From CAZBSE01 sp964578625 (GTDB lineage: Bacteria > Actinomycetota > Humimicrobiia > Humimicrobiales > Humimicrobiaceae): a DNA stretch of 64,000 nucleotides. This document shows, one piece after another, positions 50,681 to 59,738 of this stretch. Below the pieces are notes generated by a model. That model saw only the letters and a list, made by a program, of their open reading frames with translations. It was not told where the DNA came from and ran no database searches. Position numbers and translations under genes: made by a program. The stretch is taken from positions 16,582 through 80,581 of the forward strand of contig CAZODQ010000006.1 of NCBI GenBank assembly GCA_964578625.1. The letters are read 5' to 3'. How positions within the stretch are numbered: position 1 is the stretch's first letter; every line of letters begins with the position of its first letter.

Positions 50681-53600
50681 GAGTACTCCTGTATGGGCTT
50701 TACTCCGACCTTAGAGTTGTTCTTCATCTCCTGTATTCCTTGAACCAGGGCTGAAGCTCCCGATATGGTCGTAACAGAGGGCACATTTCTTAGAACCGCT
50801 GCGGTCCTCAGGTAATAGCCGTCGCTCCTTGCAATACTTCCTTCCGGAGTATTAATAATAAGGTCGATCTCTCCGTTCTTTATCATATCCAGGACGTTAG
50901 GTCTTCCTTCCCGGATCTTTAAAACTTTATGGCATTTGATTCCCTTTTCTTCCAGTACATCTCCAGTACCTTTCGTAGAGATTATATCAAAGCCGAGCTC
51001 CGACAGTTTCCTTGCTATATCAATTATGACTTCCTTATCCTTATCATGGACACTAATAAAAACCGAACCCGAAGTCGGAAATACCTGATTGGTCGAAATC
51101 TGCGTCTTTGCAAAGGCAATCCCGAAATTTCTGTCTATGCCCATTACTTCACCTGTCGATTTCATTTCAGGACCCAGTATGGTATCCACACCGGGGAACC
51201 TGTTAAAGGGCAGCACTGCTTCCTTGATGCTGTAATAATCAAGTGATGTAGGGTCGACTCTTTTAAAATCAATGCTTTTTAATTTCTTTCCAGTCATAAC
51301 AAGGGCTGCTATTTTTGCCAGCGGTACATTTATGGATTTACTAACAAAAGGGACTGTTCGCGAAGCCCTGGGATTTGCCTCCAGTACATAAACGACAGAA
51401 TCTTTAATGGCATATTGTATGTTCATAAGTCCAACTACCTTAAGCTCTTTTGCCATTCTGTAAGTATAATCTTTCATAGTGTCTACAACTTCTTTAGACA
51501 GGGTAAAAGGAGGTATTACGCATGCACTGTCGCCAGAGTGTATTCCTGCTTCTTCAATATGTTCCATGATACCGCCGATAAACAGGTCATCTCCGTCAAA
51601 AATAGCATCTACATCGACTTCTATTGCGCCCTCCAAAAACTTATCGATAAGTATGGGCCTGTCATGGGATACCACTGCGGCACTCTTTACATAATCAATC
51701 AGGCTGCCCTCGCTGTAGACAATATTCATAGCCCTTCCACCCAGCACATATGAAGGCCTTACCAGAACCGGATAGCCTATGCTCCTGGCAATTTTTTTTG
51801 CCTTCTCCACATCCATAGCTGTTCCGTTTTCTGCCTGCGGTATATTAAGTTTTTTAAGCATGGCTCCGAATCTTTCTCTGTCTTCGGCAAGATCGATGCT
51901 GTCAGGTGATGTCCCTAAAATATTTACTCCTGCTTTCTGCAAACCCAGTGCAAGTTTAAGAGGTGTCTGTCCCCCGAACTGTACTATTACACCATGCGGT
52001 TTTTCAGCCTCTGTAATATTTAATACGTCCTCCAAAGTCAGGGGCTCAAAATACAGCCTGTCCGAAGTGTCGTAGTCGGTACTTACAGTCTCAGGATTGC
52101 AGTTAACCATTATGGTCTCATAACCGGCATCATGCAGGGCAAATGAAGCATGGACACAGCAGTAATCAAACTCTATCCCCTGTCCTATACGGTTAGGCCC
52201 GCTTCCTAAAATCACGATCTTTTCTTTTTCTGAAGGAAGAATCTCGTCTTCATCTTCATAGGTCGAGTAGTAATAAGGTGTATATGCCTCAAACTCCGCT
52301 GCGCAGGTATCTACTGTCTTAAAAGTGGCAGTAACTCCGATTTTCTTCCTAATATTCCTTATCTCTTCCTCACTGCAACCGCAGAGATGCCCAAGCTGCC
52401 TGTCGGAGTAGCCGTATCTTTTGGCCTTGTATAAGAGTTCTTTTGTCATATTTTCCAGACTGCAGCCTCTAAAGATATTTTCAAATTCTACAAGCTGCCT
52501 GATATTATCTATAAACCAGGGATCTATTTTTGTAAAACTGTATATATCCTCTACGCTCATCCCTTGCTCCAGGGCATATTTTATATAAAATACACGGTCC
52601 TGATTGGGAATAGACAGTTTCTTGCTTAAAAGTCTTTCGATAATGAGTCCCATTCCGTCAGCCCCCAATCCGTAGCGGTCTATTTCCAGGGATCTTATTG
52701 ATTTTTGAAGAGATTCCTTGAAAGTCCTTCCGATCGCCATTGCCTCTCCCACGGATTTCATCCTTGTGGTAAGGCTTATATCCGTCCCCGGAAATTTCTC
52801 GAACGCCCACCTGGGGAATTTCACCACCACATAATCAATAGAGGGCTCAAAACAGGCCGGAGTCTTTTTGGTAATATCATTAGGTATCTCATCAAGGGTA
52901 TATCCTACAGCAAGCTTGGTGGCTATCTTGGCAATTGGAAACCCGGTAGCTTTTGAGGCCAGGGCACTGCTTCTTGAGACCCTGGGATTCATCTCGATTA
53001 CAGCCATCTTACCGTTTTTGGGGTCTACTGCAAACTGTATATTGGATCCTCCGGTCTCTACCCCGATCTCCCTTATTACAGCCAGCGCGCAGTTTCTCAT
53101 ATCCTGGTATTCCCGGTCTGTAAGTGTCTGAGCTGGAGCTACGGTGATGCTGTCTCCGGTATGGACCCCCATAGGATCAAAATTCTCAATTGAGCATACT
53201 ATTACAACATTGTCATTCTTATCCCTCATCACCTCAAGCTCGTATTCCTTCCATCCCGCTACGGACTTTTCAACCAGTACTTCGGAAATGGGAGAAAGTT
53301 CAAGTCCTCTGGTCGCTATATCTATAAATTCATCCTTGTTGAAAGCCACGCCACCGCCGAGGCCTCCAAGCGTAAAGCTAGGCCTTACAACCAGTGGAAA
53401 TTTCAGCTTCCGGCTGTACTCCAGAGCTTCGTCCAGGCTGCGCGCATATCCGCTCGGAGGTACATACAGTCCGATATTGGCCATGGCTTCCTTGAATTTT
53501 TCCCTGTCTTCCGCTTTGCTTATGACATCAACATCCGCTCCGATAAGTTCTACTCCGTAAGTGTCAAGAACTTTTTCCTTGGCTAGCATGACCGCAATAT

Positions 53601-53889
53601 TAAGGCCGGTCTGCCCTCCCAGGGTGGGGAGTATGGCATCCGGCCTTTCCTTCTTTATGATCTTTTCTACAAATTCTACGTTAAGCGGTTCAATATATGT
53701 TCTATCTGCAAACTCAGGATCTGTCATAATGGTAGCAGGATTGCTGTTTACAAGAACTACTTTGTATCCTTCTTCTTTCAGTACCTTGCAGCCCTGGGTC
53801 CCGGAATAGTCAAACTCGCAGGCCTGTCCTATCACTATCGGGCCGGAGCCTATTATCATTACTTTTTTTATATCTTTCCTTTTCGGCAT
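50677..53889 (-). CDS. carB: Carbamoyl-phosphate synthase large subunit
   Basis: CarB makes carbamoyl phosphate from ammonia (from CarA), bicarbonate and two ATP. The 1,070-residue product is full length, with two ATP-grasp halves (first with IGSGPIVIGQACEFDYSGTQ, second from about 555 with LGSGPNRIGQGIEFDYCCVH), an oligomerisation domain (about 400-550) and a C-terminal MGS-like allosteric domain (about 935-1070). It seems to be the only copy in the window and sits inside the pyr operon. Confidence 0.98.
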   Translation of the reverse strand: MPKRKDIKKVMIIGSGPIVIGQACEFDYSGTQGCKVLKEEGYKVVLVNSNPATIMTDPEFADRTYIEPLNVEFVEKIIKKERPDAILPTLGGQTGLNIAVMLAKEKVLDTYGVELIGADVDVISKAEDREKFKEAMANIGLYVPPSGYARSLDEALEYSRKLKFPLVVRPSFTLGGLGGGVAFNKDEFIDIATRGLELSPISEVLVEKSVAGWKEYELEVMRDKNDNVVIVCSIENFDPMGVHTGDSITVAPAQTLTDREYQDMRNCALAVIREIGVETGGSNIQFAVDPKNGKMAVIEMNPRVSRSSALASKATGFPIAKIATKLAVGYTLDEIPNDITKKTPACFEPSIDYVVVKFPRWAFEKFPGTDISLTTRMKSVGEAMAIGRTFKESLQKSIRSLEIDRYGLGADGMGLIIERLLSKKLSIPNQDRVFYIKYALEQGMSVEDIYSFTKIDPWFIDNIRQLVEFENIFRGCSLENMTKELLYKAKRYGYSDRQLGHLCGCSEEEIRNIRKKIGVTATFKTVDTCAAEFEAYTPYYYSTYEDEDEILPSEKEKIVILGSGPNRIGQGIEFDYCCVHASFALHDAGYETIMVNCNPETVSTDYDTSDRLYFEPLTLEDVLNITEAEKPHGVIVQFGGQTPLKLALGLQKAGVNILGTSPDSIDLAEDRERFGAMLKKLNIPQAENGTAMDVEKAKKIARSIGYPVLVRPSYVLGGRAMNIVYSEGSLIDYVKSAAVVSHDRPILIDKFLEGAIEVDVDAIFDGDDLFIGGIMEHIEEAGIHSGDSACVIPPFTLSKEVVDTMKDYTYRMAKELKVVGLMNIQYAIKDSVVYVLEANPRASRTVPFVSKSINVPLAKIAALVMTGKKLKSIDFKRVDPTSLDYYSIKEAVLPFNRFPGVDTILGPEMKSTGEVMGIDRNFGIAFAKTQISTNQVFPTSGSVFISVHDKDKEVIIDIARKLSELGFDIISTKGTGDVLEEKGIKCHKVLKIREGRPNVLDMIKNGEIDLIINTPEGSIARSDGYYLRTAAVLRNVPSVTTISGASALVQGIQEMKNNSKVGVKPIQEYS

Positions 53890-53895
53890 AAGCTT

Positions 53896-54999
53896 TTATA
53901 TCTTATTAAAATTTTCAATAATATCTGCGAACTTCTTAAATATATATCTTGAATCATGAGGGCCCGGACCCGCTTCCGGATGGTGCTGCACGGTATATGA
54001 GCTTATCTTCGGATATTCTATTCCCTCTATAGTCCCATCATTTAAATTGAGGTGTGTTATCCTAAAATCTGTTAATTTTATACTTTTAAGCGAATCAATA
54101 TCCACAGAAAATCCGTGGTTCTGGGTGGTTACCTCCACTTCACCGCTGTCAAGGTTCTTAACCGGGTGGTTTGCCCCGTGATGGCCGAATTTTAGCTTGT
54201 AAGTCTTAGCCCCCAGGGCAAGAGAAAGAAGCTGGTGGCCCAGACAGATCCCGAATATTGGTTTTAATCCAATTAGCTTTTTAATATTAGAAATAACATA
54301 GTCTACCGCAGCAGGATCTCCCGGACCATTCGAAAGAAGAATACCGTCTGGATTTGTAGCCAGAACTGCCTCAGGGTCCGTAGCCGCAGGCACAACATCC
54401 ACCTTAAAACCGGCATCGGATAAGCATCTTAAAATATTGAATTTTACTCCGTAGTCATAGACAGTGATTCTGTATTTGCAGTCTTTTTTATCAGGATTGA
54501 AGGTGTAAGGTTTCCTGCAGGTAACAAAGTCCACAAGATTTCTTCCTACCATGTCCGGATAACTTTTAAGCTTTTTTAACATGGATTCCCTATCAAAGTC
54601 TCCTCCTGCAATCACGCCCTTCATGGCGCCTTCAGCCCTTATATGCTTCGTAAGCTTCCTGGTATCGATTTCCGAAATTCCTATTATCCTATATTCTTTC
54701 AGGTACTTTTCGAGGCTTTCCTCTGCCCGCCAGTTGCTGTAAGTTTCTTGATATTCCCTTACTATGAATCCCTTTACATGGACCCCGTTCGATTCGATAT
54801 CCCTGCTGTTTATCCCGTAATTTCCTACCAGAGGGTAAGTCATAGTAACAATCTGCTCATAGTAAGAAGGATCGGTTAAAATTTCCTGATATCCCGTCAT
54901 GGAGGTATTAAAAACTACTTCCCCCATCACCTCTCCCTGACAGCCGAAACTGCCGCCTTCAAAAACCGTACCGTCTTCAAGCATAAGTGTTGCTTTCAA
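53896..54999 (-). CDS. carA: Carbamoyl-phosphate synthase small subunit
   Basis: CarA is the glutaminase subunit. The 367-residue product has the N-terminal domain (LMLEDGTVFEGGSFGCQGEV, FNTSMTGYQEILTDPSYYEQ) and a class I glutamine amidotransferase domain with the nucleophile Cys in PIFGICLGHQLLSLALG and the His/Glu pair in VQHHPEAGPGPHDS. It is 6 bases from carB. Confidence 0.97.
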   Translation of the reverse strand: MKATLMLEDGTVFEGGSFGCQGEVMGEVVFNTSMTGYQEILTDPSYYEQIVTMTYPLVGNYGINSRDIESNGVHVKGFIVREYQETYSNWRAEESLEKYLKEYRIIGISEIDTRKLTKHIRAEGAMKGVIAGGDFDRESMLKKLKSYPDMVGRNLVDFVTCRKPYTFNPDKKDCKYRITVYDYGVKFNILRCLSDAGFKVDVVPAATDPEAVLATNPDGILLSNGPGDPAAVDYVISNIKKLIGLKPIFGICLGHQLLSLALGAKTYKLKFGHHGANHPVKNLDSGEVEVTTQNHGFSVDIDSLKSIKLTDFRITHLNLNDGTIEGIEYPKISSYTVQHHPEAGPGPHDSRYIFKKFADIIENFNKI

Positions 55000-55000
55000 A

Positions 55001-56299
55001 TCACCTGCTCCTGAAAACTAATCTGCCCTTGCTTATGGTACAGATAACGTTCCCGTAAAGTTTCTGACCTATAAATGCGCTGTTTTTGCTCTTTGATATA
55101 AAATCCTTTCTTTTAATTATTTCCTCTTCTTCTGTATCTATTACTGCAATATTTGCCGCTTTTCCTTCTTCTATTTTCCCGGCATCTATATTTAAAATTT
55201 TTGCAGGTCCGCACGTAATTAAAGCTATAAGGGCTGGGAGGCCTATTCCTTCCTCCCTGCATAATTTACTGAAGGAAGCACTAAAGAGCGTCTCAAGCCC
55301 TATGGTCCCGAACTCCGCCATCTTAAAAGTCGTGTTCTTTTCGGTGTCCAGATGGGGGGCATGGTCGCTTGCTATTGCATCGATAACACCGCTCTTTATA
55401 CCTTCTACCAGGGTCTTCCTGTCCTCGCTGCTTCTTATCGGCGGCTTTACTTTAAAGTTTGTATTAAATGAAGTAATGACACTGTCGTCAAAAAACAGAT
55501 GATGAGGGGTTACATCACAGGTTATATCAATACCGTCCTTTTTGGCCTTACTGATCATCTCCACACCTCCGGCAGTGCTTAAGTGTGTTATATGGATTTT
55601 TGCCCCGCTTCTTTTTGCAAGCATTATATCCCTTTCAATCATAAGATCGTCACTTAGGCCTGATATTCCTTCAAGTCCAAGCACCGAAGAATAGTGCCCC
55701 TCATGGACCAGGCCGTGTTCTGACATATAATGGTCCTCTTCATGAAGTATCAGGGGAAGGCCGAATTGATTGGAATATCTCATAATCTCATACATAAGTC
55801 TGCTGTCAGCTACACACTTTCCGTCATCCGAAAATCCTGCGGCCCCTGACTGGGACAGCAATCCCATTTCGGTAATCTTTCTGCCTTTAAGACCTTGGGT
55901 CATAGCTGCGACAGGCAGGACTCTGCAGGCAGCATTCTGAGACTTCTCCATAATATATTTTACGGCATGTTCACTGTCTATGGCAGGATCGGTGTTGGGC
56001 ATGCAGGCAACTGTTGTAATTCCCCCTTTTACCGCAGCCATTGCCCCACTTTCAATAGTTTCTTCATCTTCAAATCCCGGATCCCGAAGGTGCACATGCA
56101 TATCTACAAATCCCGGGCATACGATAAGACCCTTAGCATCGATTACCTCCATGCCATCTCCGGCTGTACTGATGTTTTTACCCATTTTTTTCACAATGCC
56201 GTCTTTAATAAAAACATCAAGGACGGATTCTGTTTTCTTTTCAGGGTCGATTACCCTGCCTCCCTTTATCAGTATATTTTTAACTTTTTCCATATCCAT
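55001..56299 (-). CDS. pyrC: Dihydroorotase
   Basis: PyrC cyclises carbamoyl aspartate to dihydroorotate. The 432-residue amidohydrolase has the metal-binding DMHVHLRDPGFEDEE near residue 60, ACMPNTDPAIDS, HEEDH, KIHITHLST and the catalytic Asp in IASDHAPH. Length and sequence fit class I (440-residue) dihydroorotase of Gram-positives. It follows pyrB by about 10 bases. Confidence 0.97.
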   Translation of the reverse strand: MDMEKVKNILIKGGRVIDPEKKTESVLDVFIKDGIVKKMGKNISTAGDGMEVIDAKGLIVCPGFVDMHVHLRDPGFEDEETIESGAMAAVKGGITTVACMPNTDPAIDSEHAVKYIMEKSQNAACRVLPVAAMTQGLKGRKITEMGLLSQSGAAGFSDDGKCVADSRLMYEIMRYSNQFGLPLILHEEDHYMSEHGLVHEGHYSSVLGLEGISGLSDDLMIERDIMLAKRSGAKIHITHLSTAGGVEMISKAKKDGIDITCDVTPHHLFFDDSVITSFNTNFKVKPPIRSSEDRKTLVEGIKSGVIDAIASDHAPHLDTEKNTTFKMAEFGTIGLETLFSASFSKLCREEGIGLPALIALITCGPAKILNIDAGKIEEGKAANIAVIDTEEEEIIKRKDFISKSKNSAFIGQKLYGNVICTISKGRLVFRSR

Positions 56300-56309
56300 A
56301 AAAAAACCT

Positions 56310-57230
56310 TTAACCCAGTATTAAATACAGTATGGCCATCCTTACAGCCACTCCGTAGGTCACCTGCTCTTCTATTACAATCCTTTCTGCAAGCTCCCCC
56401 ACGGTATCCATTACTTCATCGCTTATCTCTATTCCCCTGTTTACCGGCCCGGGGTGCATAACTATTGACCCCGGCTTCATTCTCTTAAGCCTTTCCATAT
56501 CAAGGCCTAAGAACCGGTTATACTCCATAACCGAGGGGTAAAATTTTCTATCCTGCCTTTCCAGCTGCATTCTAAGCATATACAGGACATCGCAGTCCTC
56601 TATGACATCATCAATGCTGTATCTTACCTTAAGCTCCGAAAAATCTTCGGGAAGAAACATGGCAGGTGATACCAAAGTCACGTCCATTCCCATTTTTTCA
56701 AATAACCTTATATTTGACCTTGCCACCCTGCTGTCAATAAAATCTCCCACAATTGCTGCCTTCAGTCCCTTAAACTTTCCGAATCTCTTTTTTATGGTAT
56801 ATATATCCAGCAGCGCCTGCGTTGGGTGCTGGTGCTTGCCGTCACCGGCGTTTATAACAGGGACATCCACAAACCCGTCTACCATCTTAGCTGTTCCGCT
56901 GTCACAGTGCCTTATAATTATAAGATCTACTTTCATTGAAAGTATGGTCTTTAGTGTATCTATTATTGACTCACCCTTCTTAAGGCTGCTTCCCGCAGCT
57001 GAAAAATTAATAATATCGGCGCTCAGCCTCTTGGCAGCAATTTCAAATGAAGTCTTGGTCCTGGTACTGACCTCAAAAAACAGATTAAAAACTGTCTTTC
57101 CCCTCAGTGTCGGGACTTTCTTTACTTCCCTTTTTGATATTTCAAGAAAAGAATCCGTATTGGAAAGTATCAATTTTATATCTTCAAGTTCCAGGCTGTC
57201 TATATCCAGCAGGCTTTTTTTACTTAACAT
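56310..57230 (-). CDS. pyrB: Aspartate carbamoyltransferase catalytic subunit
   Basis: PyrB makes carbamoyl aspartate. The 306-residue product has the carbamoyl-phosphate-binding FFEVSTRTKTSFEIAAKRL, the GDGKHQHPTQALLDIYT motif and the C-terminal HPGPVNRGIEI. No regulatory pyrI gene follows, so this is the unregulated Gram-positive type, in line with PyrR control. Confidence 0.97.
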   Translation of the reverse strand: MLSKKSLLDIDSLELEDIKLILSNTDSFLEISKREVKKVPTLRGKTVFNLFFEVSTRTKTSFEIAAKRLSADIINFSAAGSSLKKGESIIDTLKTILSMKVDLIIIRHCDSGTAKMVDGFVDVPVINAGDGKHQHPTQALLDIYTIKKRFGKFKGLKAAIVGDFIDSRVARSNIRLFEKMGMDVTLVSPAMFLPEDFSELKVRYSIDDVIEDCDVLYMLRMQLERQDRKFYPSVMEYNRFLGLDMERLKRMKPGSIVMHPGPVNRGIEISDEVMDTVGELAERIVIEEQVTYGVAVRMAILYLILG

Positions 57231-57232
57231 AC

Positions 57233-57769
57233 CTATTCCTTCTTTACCAGTGTAACACTGTCCACACCGTCTGTTTCCTTCAACTTTACTTCCACAGCTT
57301 CATTAAGCGAGGTTGGAAGGTTCTTTCCCACATAATCCGCCCTTATAGGCAGTTCCCTGTGACCCCTGTCAATTAAAACCACAAGCTGTATGCTCCTGGG
57401 CCTTCCAAAATCTATTATTGCATCAAGTGCCGCCCTTACCGTCCTTCCGGTGTACAGAACATCGTCAACCAGAATTATATTTTTGCCTTCTATGTCAAAG
57501 GGGATATCGGTTATCCTTACGTCCGGCTTTATATTCTTGCCTATATCATCCCTGTAGAAGGCTATATCAAGTTTTCCCGTCTTTACGCTGGTCCCCTCGA
57601 ACTTGCCGATATTTTCAGCTATCCTGTTTGCCAGAGGGACCCCTCTTTTCTGTAAACCTATAAAAACAAGACTCTCCGAACCTTTATTTCTTTCCAGTAT
57701 CTCATGTGAGATTCTCTTTACCACTCTTTCCATATCGCTCTCACTTAATATCTGTGCTTTCTCCATCAT
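57233..57769 (-). CDS. pyrR: Pyrimidine operon regulator PyrR/uracil phosphoribosyltransferase
   Basis: PyrR binds pyr mRNA when UMP is high and promotes termination; it is also a weak uracil phosphoribosyltransferase. The 178-residue product has FIGLQKRGVPLANRIAENI and the PRPP motif IILVDDVLYTGRTVRAALDA. It is the first gene of the operon. Its leader holds a PyrR binding loop (57871-57884) and a terminator (57785-57818), so the regulatory circuit is complete. Two adjacent ATG codons could start; GGGAG lies just upstream. Confidence 0.97.
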   Translation of the reverse strand: MMEKAQILSESDMERVVKRISHEILERNKGSESLVFIGLQKRGVPLANRIAENIGKFEGTSVKTGKLDIAFYRDDIGKNIKPDVRITDIPFDIEGKNIILVDDVLYTGRTVRAALDAIIDFGRPRSIQLVVLIDRGHRELPIRADYVGKNLPTSLNEAVEVKLKETDGVDSVTLVKKE

Positions 57770-57784
57770 AACTCCCTGCCATAT

Positions 57785-57818
57785 AAAAAAACCTCCTTAC
57801 CAAATAGGTAAGAAGGTT
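57785..57818 (-). terminator. pyr operon attenuator terminator
   Basis: On the minus strand arms of 12 bases (57818-57807 and 57801-57790) with one G-U pair enclose a 5-base loop and lead into seven Ts (57791-57785). It ends shortly before pyrR. The preceding sequence AAGGT (57835-57831) could pair with ACCTT of the first arm as part of an antiterminator. Confidence 0.9.
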
Positions 57819-57870
57819 AAAATATCATTCACCTTAAAATACTTTTTAAATATTTTTTTCATTCCTTTTT

Positions 57871-57884
57871 AGCCTCTCCGGACT
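57871..57884 (-). promoter_or_regulatory. PyrR binding loop in the pyr leader
   Basis: AGTCCGGAGAGGCT on the minus strand matches the conserved PyrR-binding hairpin known from Bacillus, with AGTC/GGCT pairing around the CGGAGA loop. The flanks CCTTT and AAAGG extend the stem after an internal loop. It lies 53 bases upstream of the terminator hairpin, so PyrR binding should favour termination. Confidence 0.85.
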
Positions 57885-57979
57885 ATTTTAAAGGTTATAA
57901 TTATTCAGTTTTGTACTCTGTCCAACAGCTACTATAGGAGATTATAGGTAAAAAAACAAGTATAAATTCTAAATTGTAC

Positions 57980-58339
57980 CTAACCCATGTTTCTTCTTAG
58001 TTTTCTGAGCTTGTAATTCAGATCTCCGCTTCCTTCTTTTCTGTAACCGCCGGGATTACCTTCCCTTGAGCCAAAGCTTCCCCTGTTCTGATTATTCTGA
58101 GCTCTTGCTTCATTTACAACAATAGTCCTTCCCTTGAAATCGCTCTGGTTCAGTTTCTCCATAGCTGCTTTTGCCTGGTCTTCACTCTCCATCTCGACAA
58201 ATCCGAAACCTCTTGATTTCCCGTCCATTCTGGTAATCACCTTAGAGTAAGTAACAGTACCTTCCTGGGCAAATAAATCTTCGAGATCCTTATCTGTCGT
58301 AGAGTAGTCCAGATTACCAACATACATTCTCTTATTCAC
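57980..58339 (-). CDS. RRM-domain RNA-binding protein
   Basis: The 119-residue product has one RNA recognition motif (residues 4-80) with both RNP motifs: RNP2 MYVGNL and RNP1 KSRGFGFVEM. A Gly/Arg/Asn-rich tail follows (NNQNRGSFGSREGNPGGY), ending in a basic helix. Such glycine-rich RRM proteins often act as RNA chaperones and are cold-induced in cyanobacteria. The GTG at 58339 has AAAGG seven bases upstream; an ATG at 58327 is an alternative. Its promoter lies about 180 bases upstream, leaving a long leader. Confidence 0.93.
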   Translation of the reverse strand: MNKRMYVGNLDYSTTDKDLEDLFAQEGTVTYSKVITRMDGKSRGFGFVEMESEDQAKAAMEKLNQSDFKGRTIVVNEARAQNNQNRGSFGSREGNPGGYRKEGSGDLNYKLRKLRRNMG

Positions 58340-58515
58340 TAAATTGCCTTTCTTTTAGTTGCCTTTTTCTATATATAAAAACAGTAGTAGAAACTATTAT
58401 TTAAAAAATGTGGAATAAATGAATTAGATACGATCAAGAAGACTTATTTCTATTTATATTTACATACTTTAATAAAAATCCCTACTGTCCTGTTTTAAAA
58501 TGAAACTAAGTAGAC

Positions 58516-58544
58516 ATTATATAATAAATTTTGGATTTGTCCAA
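58516..58544 (-). promoter_or_regulatory. Promoter of the RRM gene with a long 5' leader
   Basis: A -35 box TTGGAC (58544-58539), a 17-base spacer and TATAAT (58521-58516). The predicted transcript begins near 58509, leaving about 170 untranslated bases before the GTG at 58339. The rest of the 300-base gap to the HEPN gene is AT-rich and shows no ORF or RNA gene that I can identify. Confidence 0.6.
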
Positions 58545-58638
58545 AGAATATTTTTTTAATACTATGTCCTGCTCTTCATGTCTAACTATCCAATACTCAT
58601 TTATATTACGCAGAGATGCTTACTACAATTAGTATACG

Positions 58639-59094
58639 TTAAACATCTAATTTTAATTGTGGATTATTTTTCTGCAGATATTTCTCTATAACAGACACGA
58701 ATTCTTCTGCATTATCTATATCTTTTAATAACTGCGTTTTGGAACTGTAACAATCAGCCTGATACTCAAATTTATTTCTTTGAATTCTTAACTTATCATA
58801 TTTTAAAATCAAACTTTTAAATTCATTTCCTATTGTTCTATTCACAGCTTCAATCACTCCAATGTGTTGAAATTTATTTCCTGGTCTATATCCCTGTGAT
58901 CTTATTATAGCATTTGCTGCGTGAAACATTGCATTATAGATAAAAGTAAGAGTTGCTCCTTCATCAAAATTTATTAAATTCTTAGCAGTTTCCAAGTCTT
59001 TTTTTGAACGATTAATATACTTTTGAATTTGATCAAATCCGATTTTGGATACTTTTTTAAGTTTTCCTTCTGCCAGTAAATCTTTGTAATTCAG
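58639..59094 (-). CDS. HEPN-domain toxin of a HEPN/MNT pair, CTG start codon
   Basis: HEPN proteins paired with nucleotidyltransferases are often RNase toxins. The 151-residue product starts NYKDLLAEGKLKKVSKIGFD after a CTG at 59094 and continues FDQIQKYINRSKKDLETAKN, TFIYNAMFHAANAIIRSQGY and RIQRNKFEYQ, matching a known HEPN family from end to end. The catalytic motif is RNKFEY; the usual His of Rx4-6H is Tyr, as in relatives with an RN..EY motif. An upstream stop excludes a longer frame, and the next start-like codon (TTG at 58995) would remove 33 conserved residues. GGGAGAGG lies just before the CTG. It overlaps the MNT gene by 38 bases. Confidence 0.83.
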   Translation of the reverse strand: MNYKDLLAEGKLKKVSKIGFDQIQKYINRSKKDLETAKNLINFDEGATLTFIYNAMFHAANAIIRSQGYRPGNKFQHIGVIEAVNRTIGNEFKSLILKYDKLRIQRNKFEYQADCYSSKTQLLKDIDNAEEFVSVIEKYLQKNNPQLKLDV

Positions 59095-59668
59095 ATTCCT
59101 CTCCCTTTAACATTATTTTCTGATCATCTAAAATGCTTAAAATAAAACTATCCTTTTCTCTTTCTCTTTTATAAAATTCCTCTTCTGAATAATGAATATA
59201 ATTAATTTCTCTTGAAACTTTACGCTCCAAATCACTTGTCCTCTCAATAAAAATACTTTCATTAAAATTTCCAATATCGACGATCAAGCATAGATCTATA
59301 TCTGAAAGAATACTTTCTTCACTTTTTGCGAATGAGCCATAAATAAAGGCAAAAATAATACCATCAACTTCATTGACTATATTATATAAACTACCCTGGA
59401 TTCCAATGGTTTTAAAAATTATAGATTTTAGTTCATTGAATAACGGATAACTCTTATTTATTAAGAAATATTTTTGCCGACCCCTGGTAGTTGATGAAAA
59501 GACACCCTCTTTTTCAAGTTTTGACAGCTCCTTAGATAAATTACCCGGGTCCTCTCCAAGAACAGATGCTATTTCTCTTAAATACATCTCATTATCAGGA
59601 TTGGTAAAGAAATGCAGCAAAATTTTATTTCTTAATCTTGATTTAGAAATTTCTAAAAATTTAACCAT
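59057..59668 (-). CDS. Winged-helix nucleotidyltransferase (MNT-type antitoxin)
   Basis: The 203-residue product has an N-terminal winged helix-turn-helix (about 5-80; LREIASVLGEDPGNLSKELSKLEKEGV) and a minimal nucleotidyltransferase domain (about 95-190) with the GSFAKSEESILSDIDLCLI motif (GSx10DxD). MNT partners neutralise HEPN toxins by AMPylation or by binding. The extra DNA-binding domain and the palindrome across the -10 box suggest autoregulation. I use the ATG at 59668, seven bases after AGGTGAT; a GTG at 59680 overlaps that site. It is the first gene of the pair. Confidence 0.87.
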   Translation of the reverse strand: MVKFLEISKSRLRNKILLHFFTNPDNEMYLREIASVLGEDPGNLSKELSKLEKEGVFSSTTRGRQKYFLINKSYPLFNELKSIIFKTIGIQGSLYNIVNEVDGIIFAFIYGSFAKSEESILSDIDLCLIVDIGNFNESIFIERTSDLERKVSREINYIHYSEEEFYKREREKDSFILSILDDQKIMLKGEESELQRFTGRRKT

Positions 59669-59677
59669 TGTTGTAAT

Positions 59678-59715
59678 CACCTACAACAATTGTAGTAGAA
59701 CTTTACAATAAAAGC
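59678..59715 (-). promoter_or_regulatory. Promoter and palindromic operator of the HEPN/MNT pair
   Basis: TTGCTT (59715-59710), an 18-base spacer and TACAAT (59691-59686). The palindrome CTACAATTGTTGTAG (minus strand, 59692-59678; 6-base arms around TTG) covers the -10 box, a typical place for an autorepressor to bind. Transcription would start about 11 bases before the ATG. Confidence 0.6.
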
Positions 59716-59738
59716 AACATTTTTAAAACTATTTAACT

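Noticed and set aside
56602..57255. 217-residue plus-strand ORF
   Set aside because: Antisense to pyrB, Ser/Leu/Phe-rich composition typical of a shadow frame.
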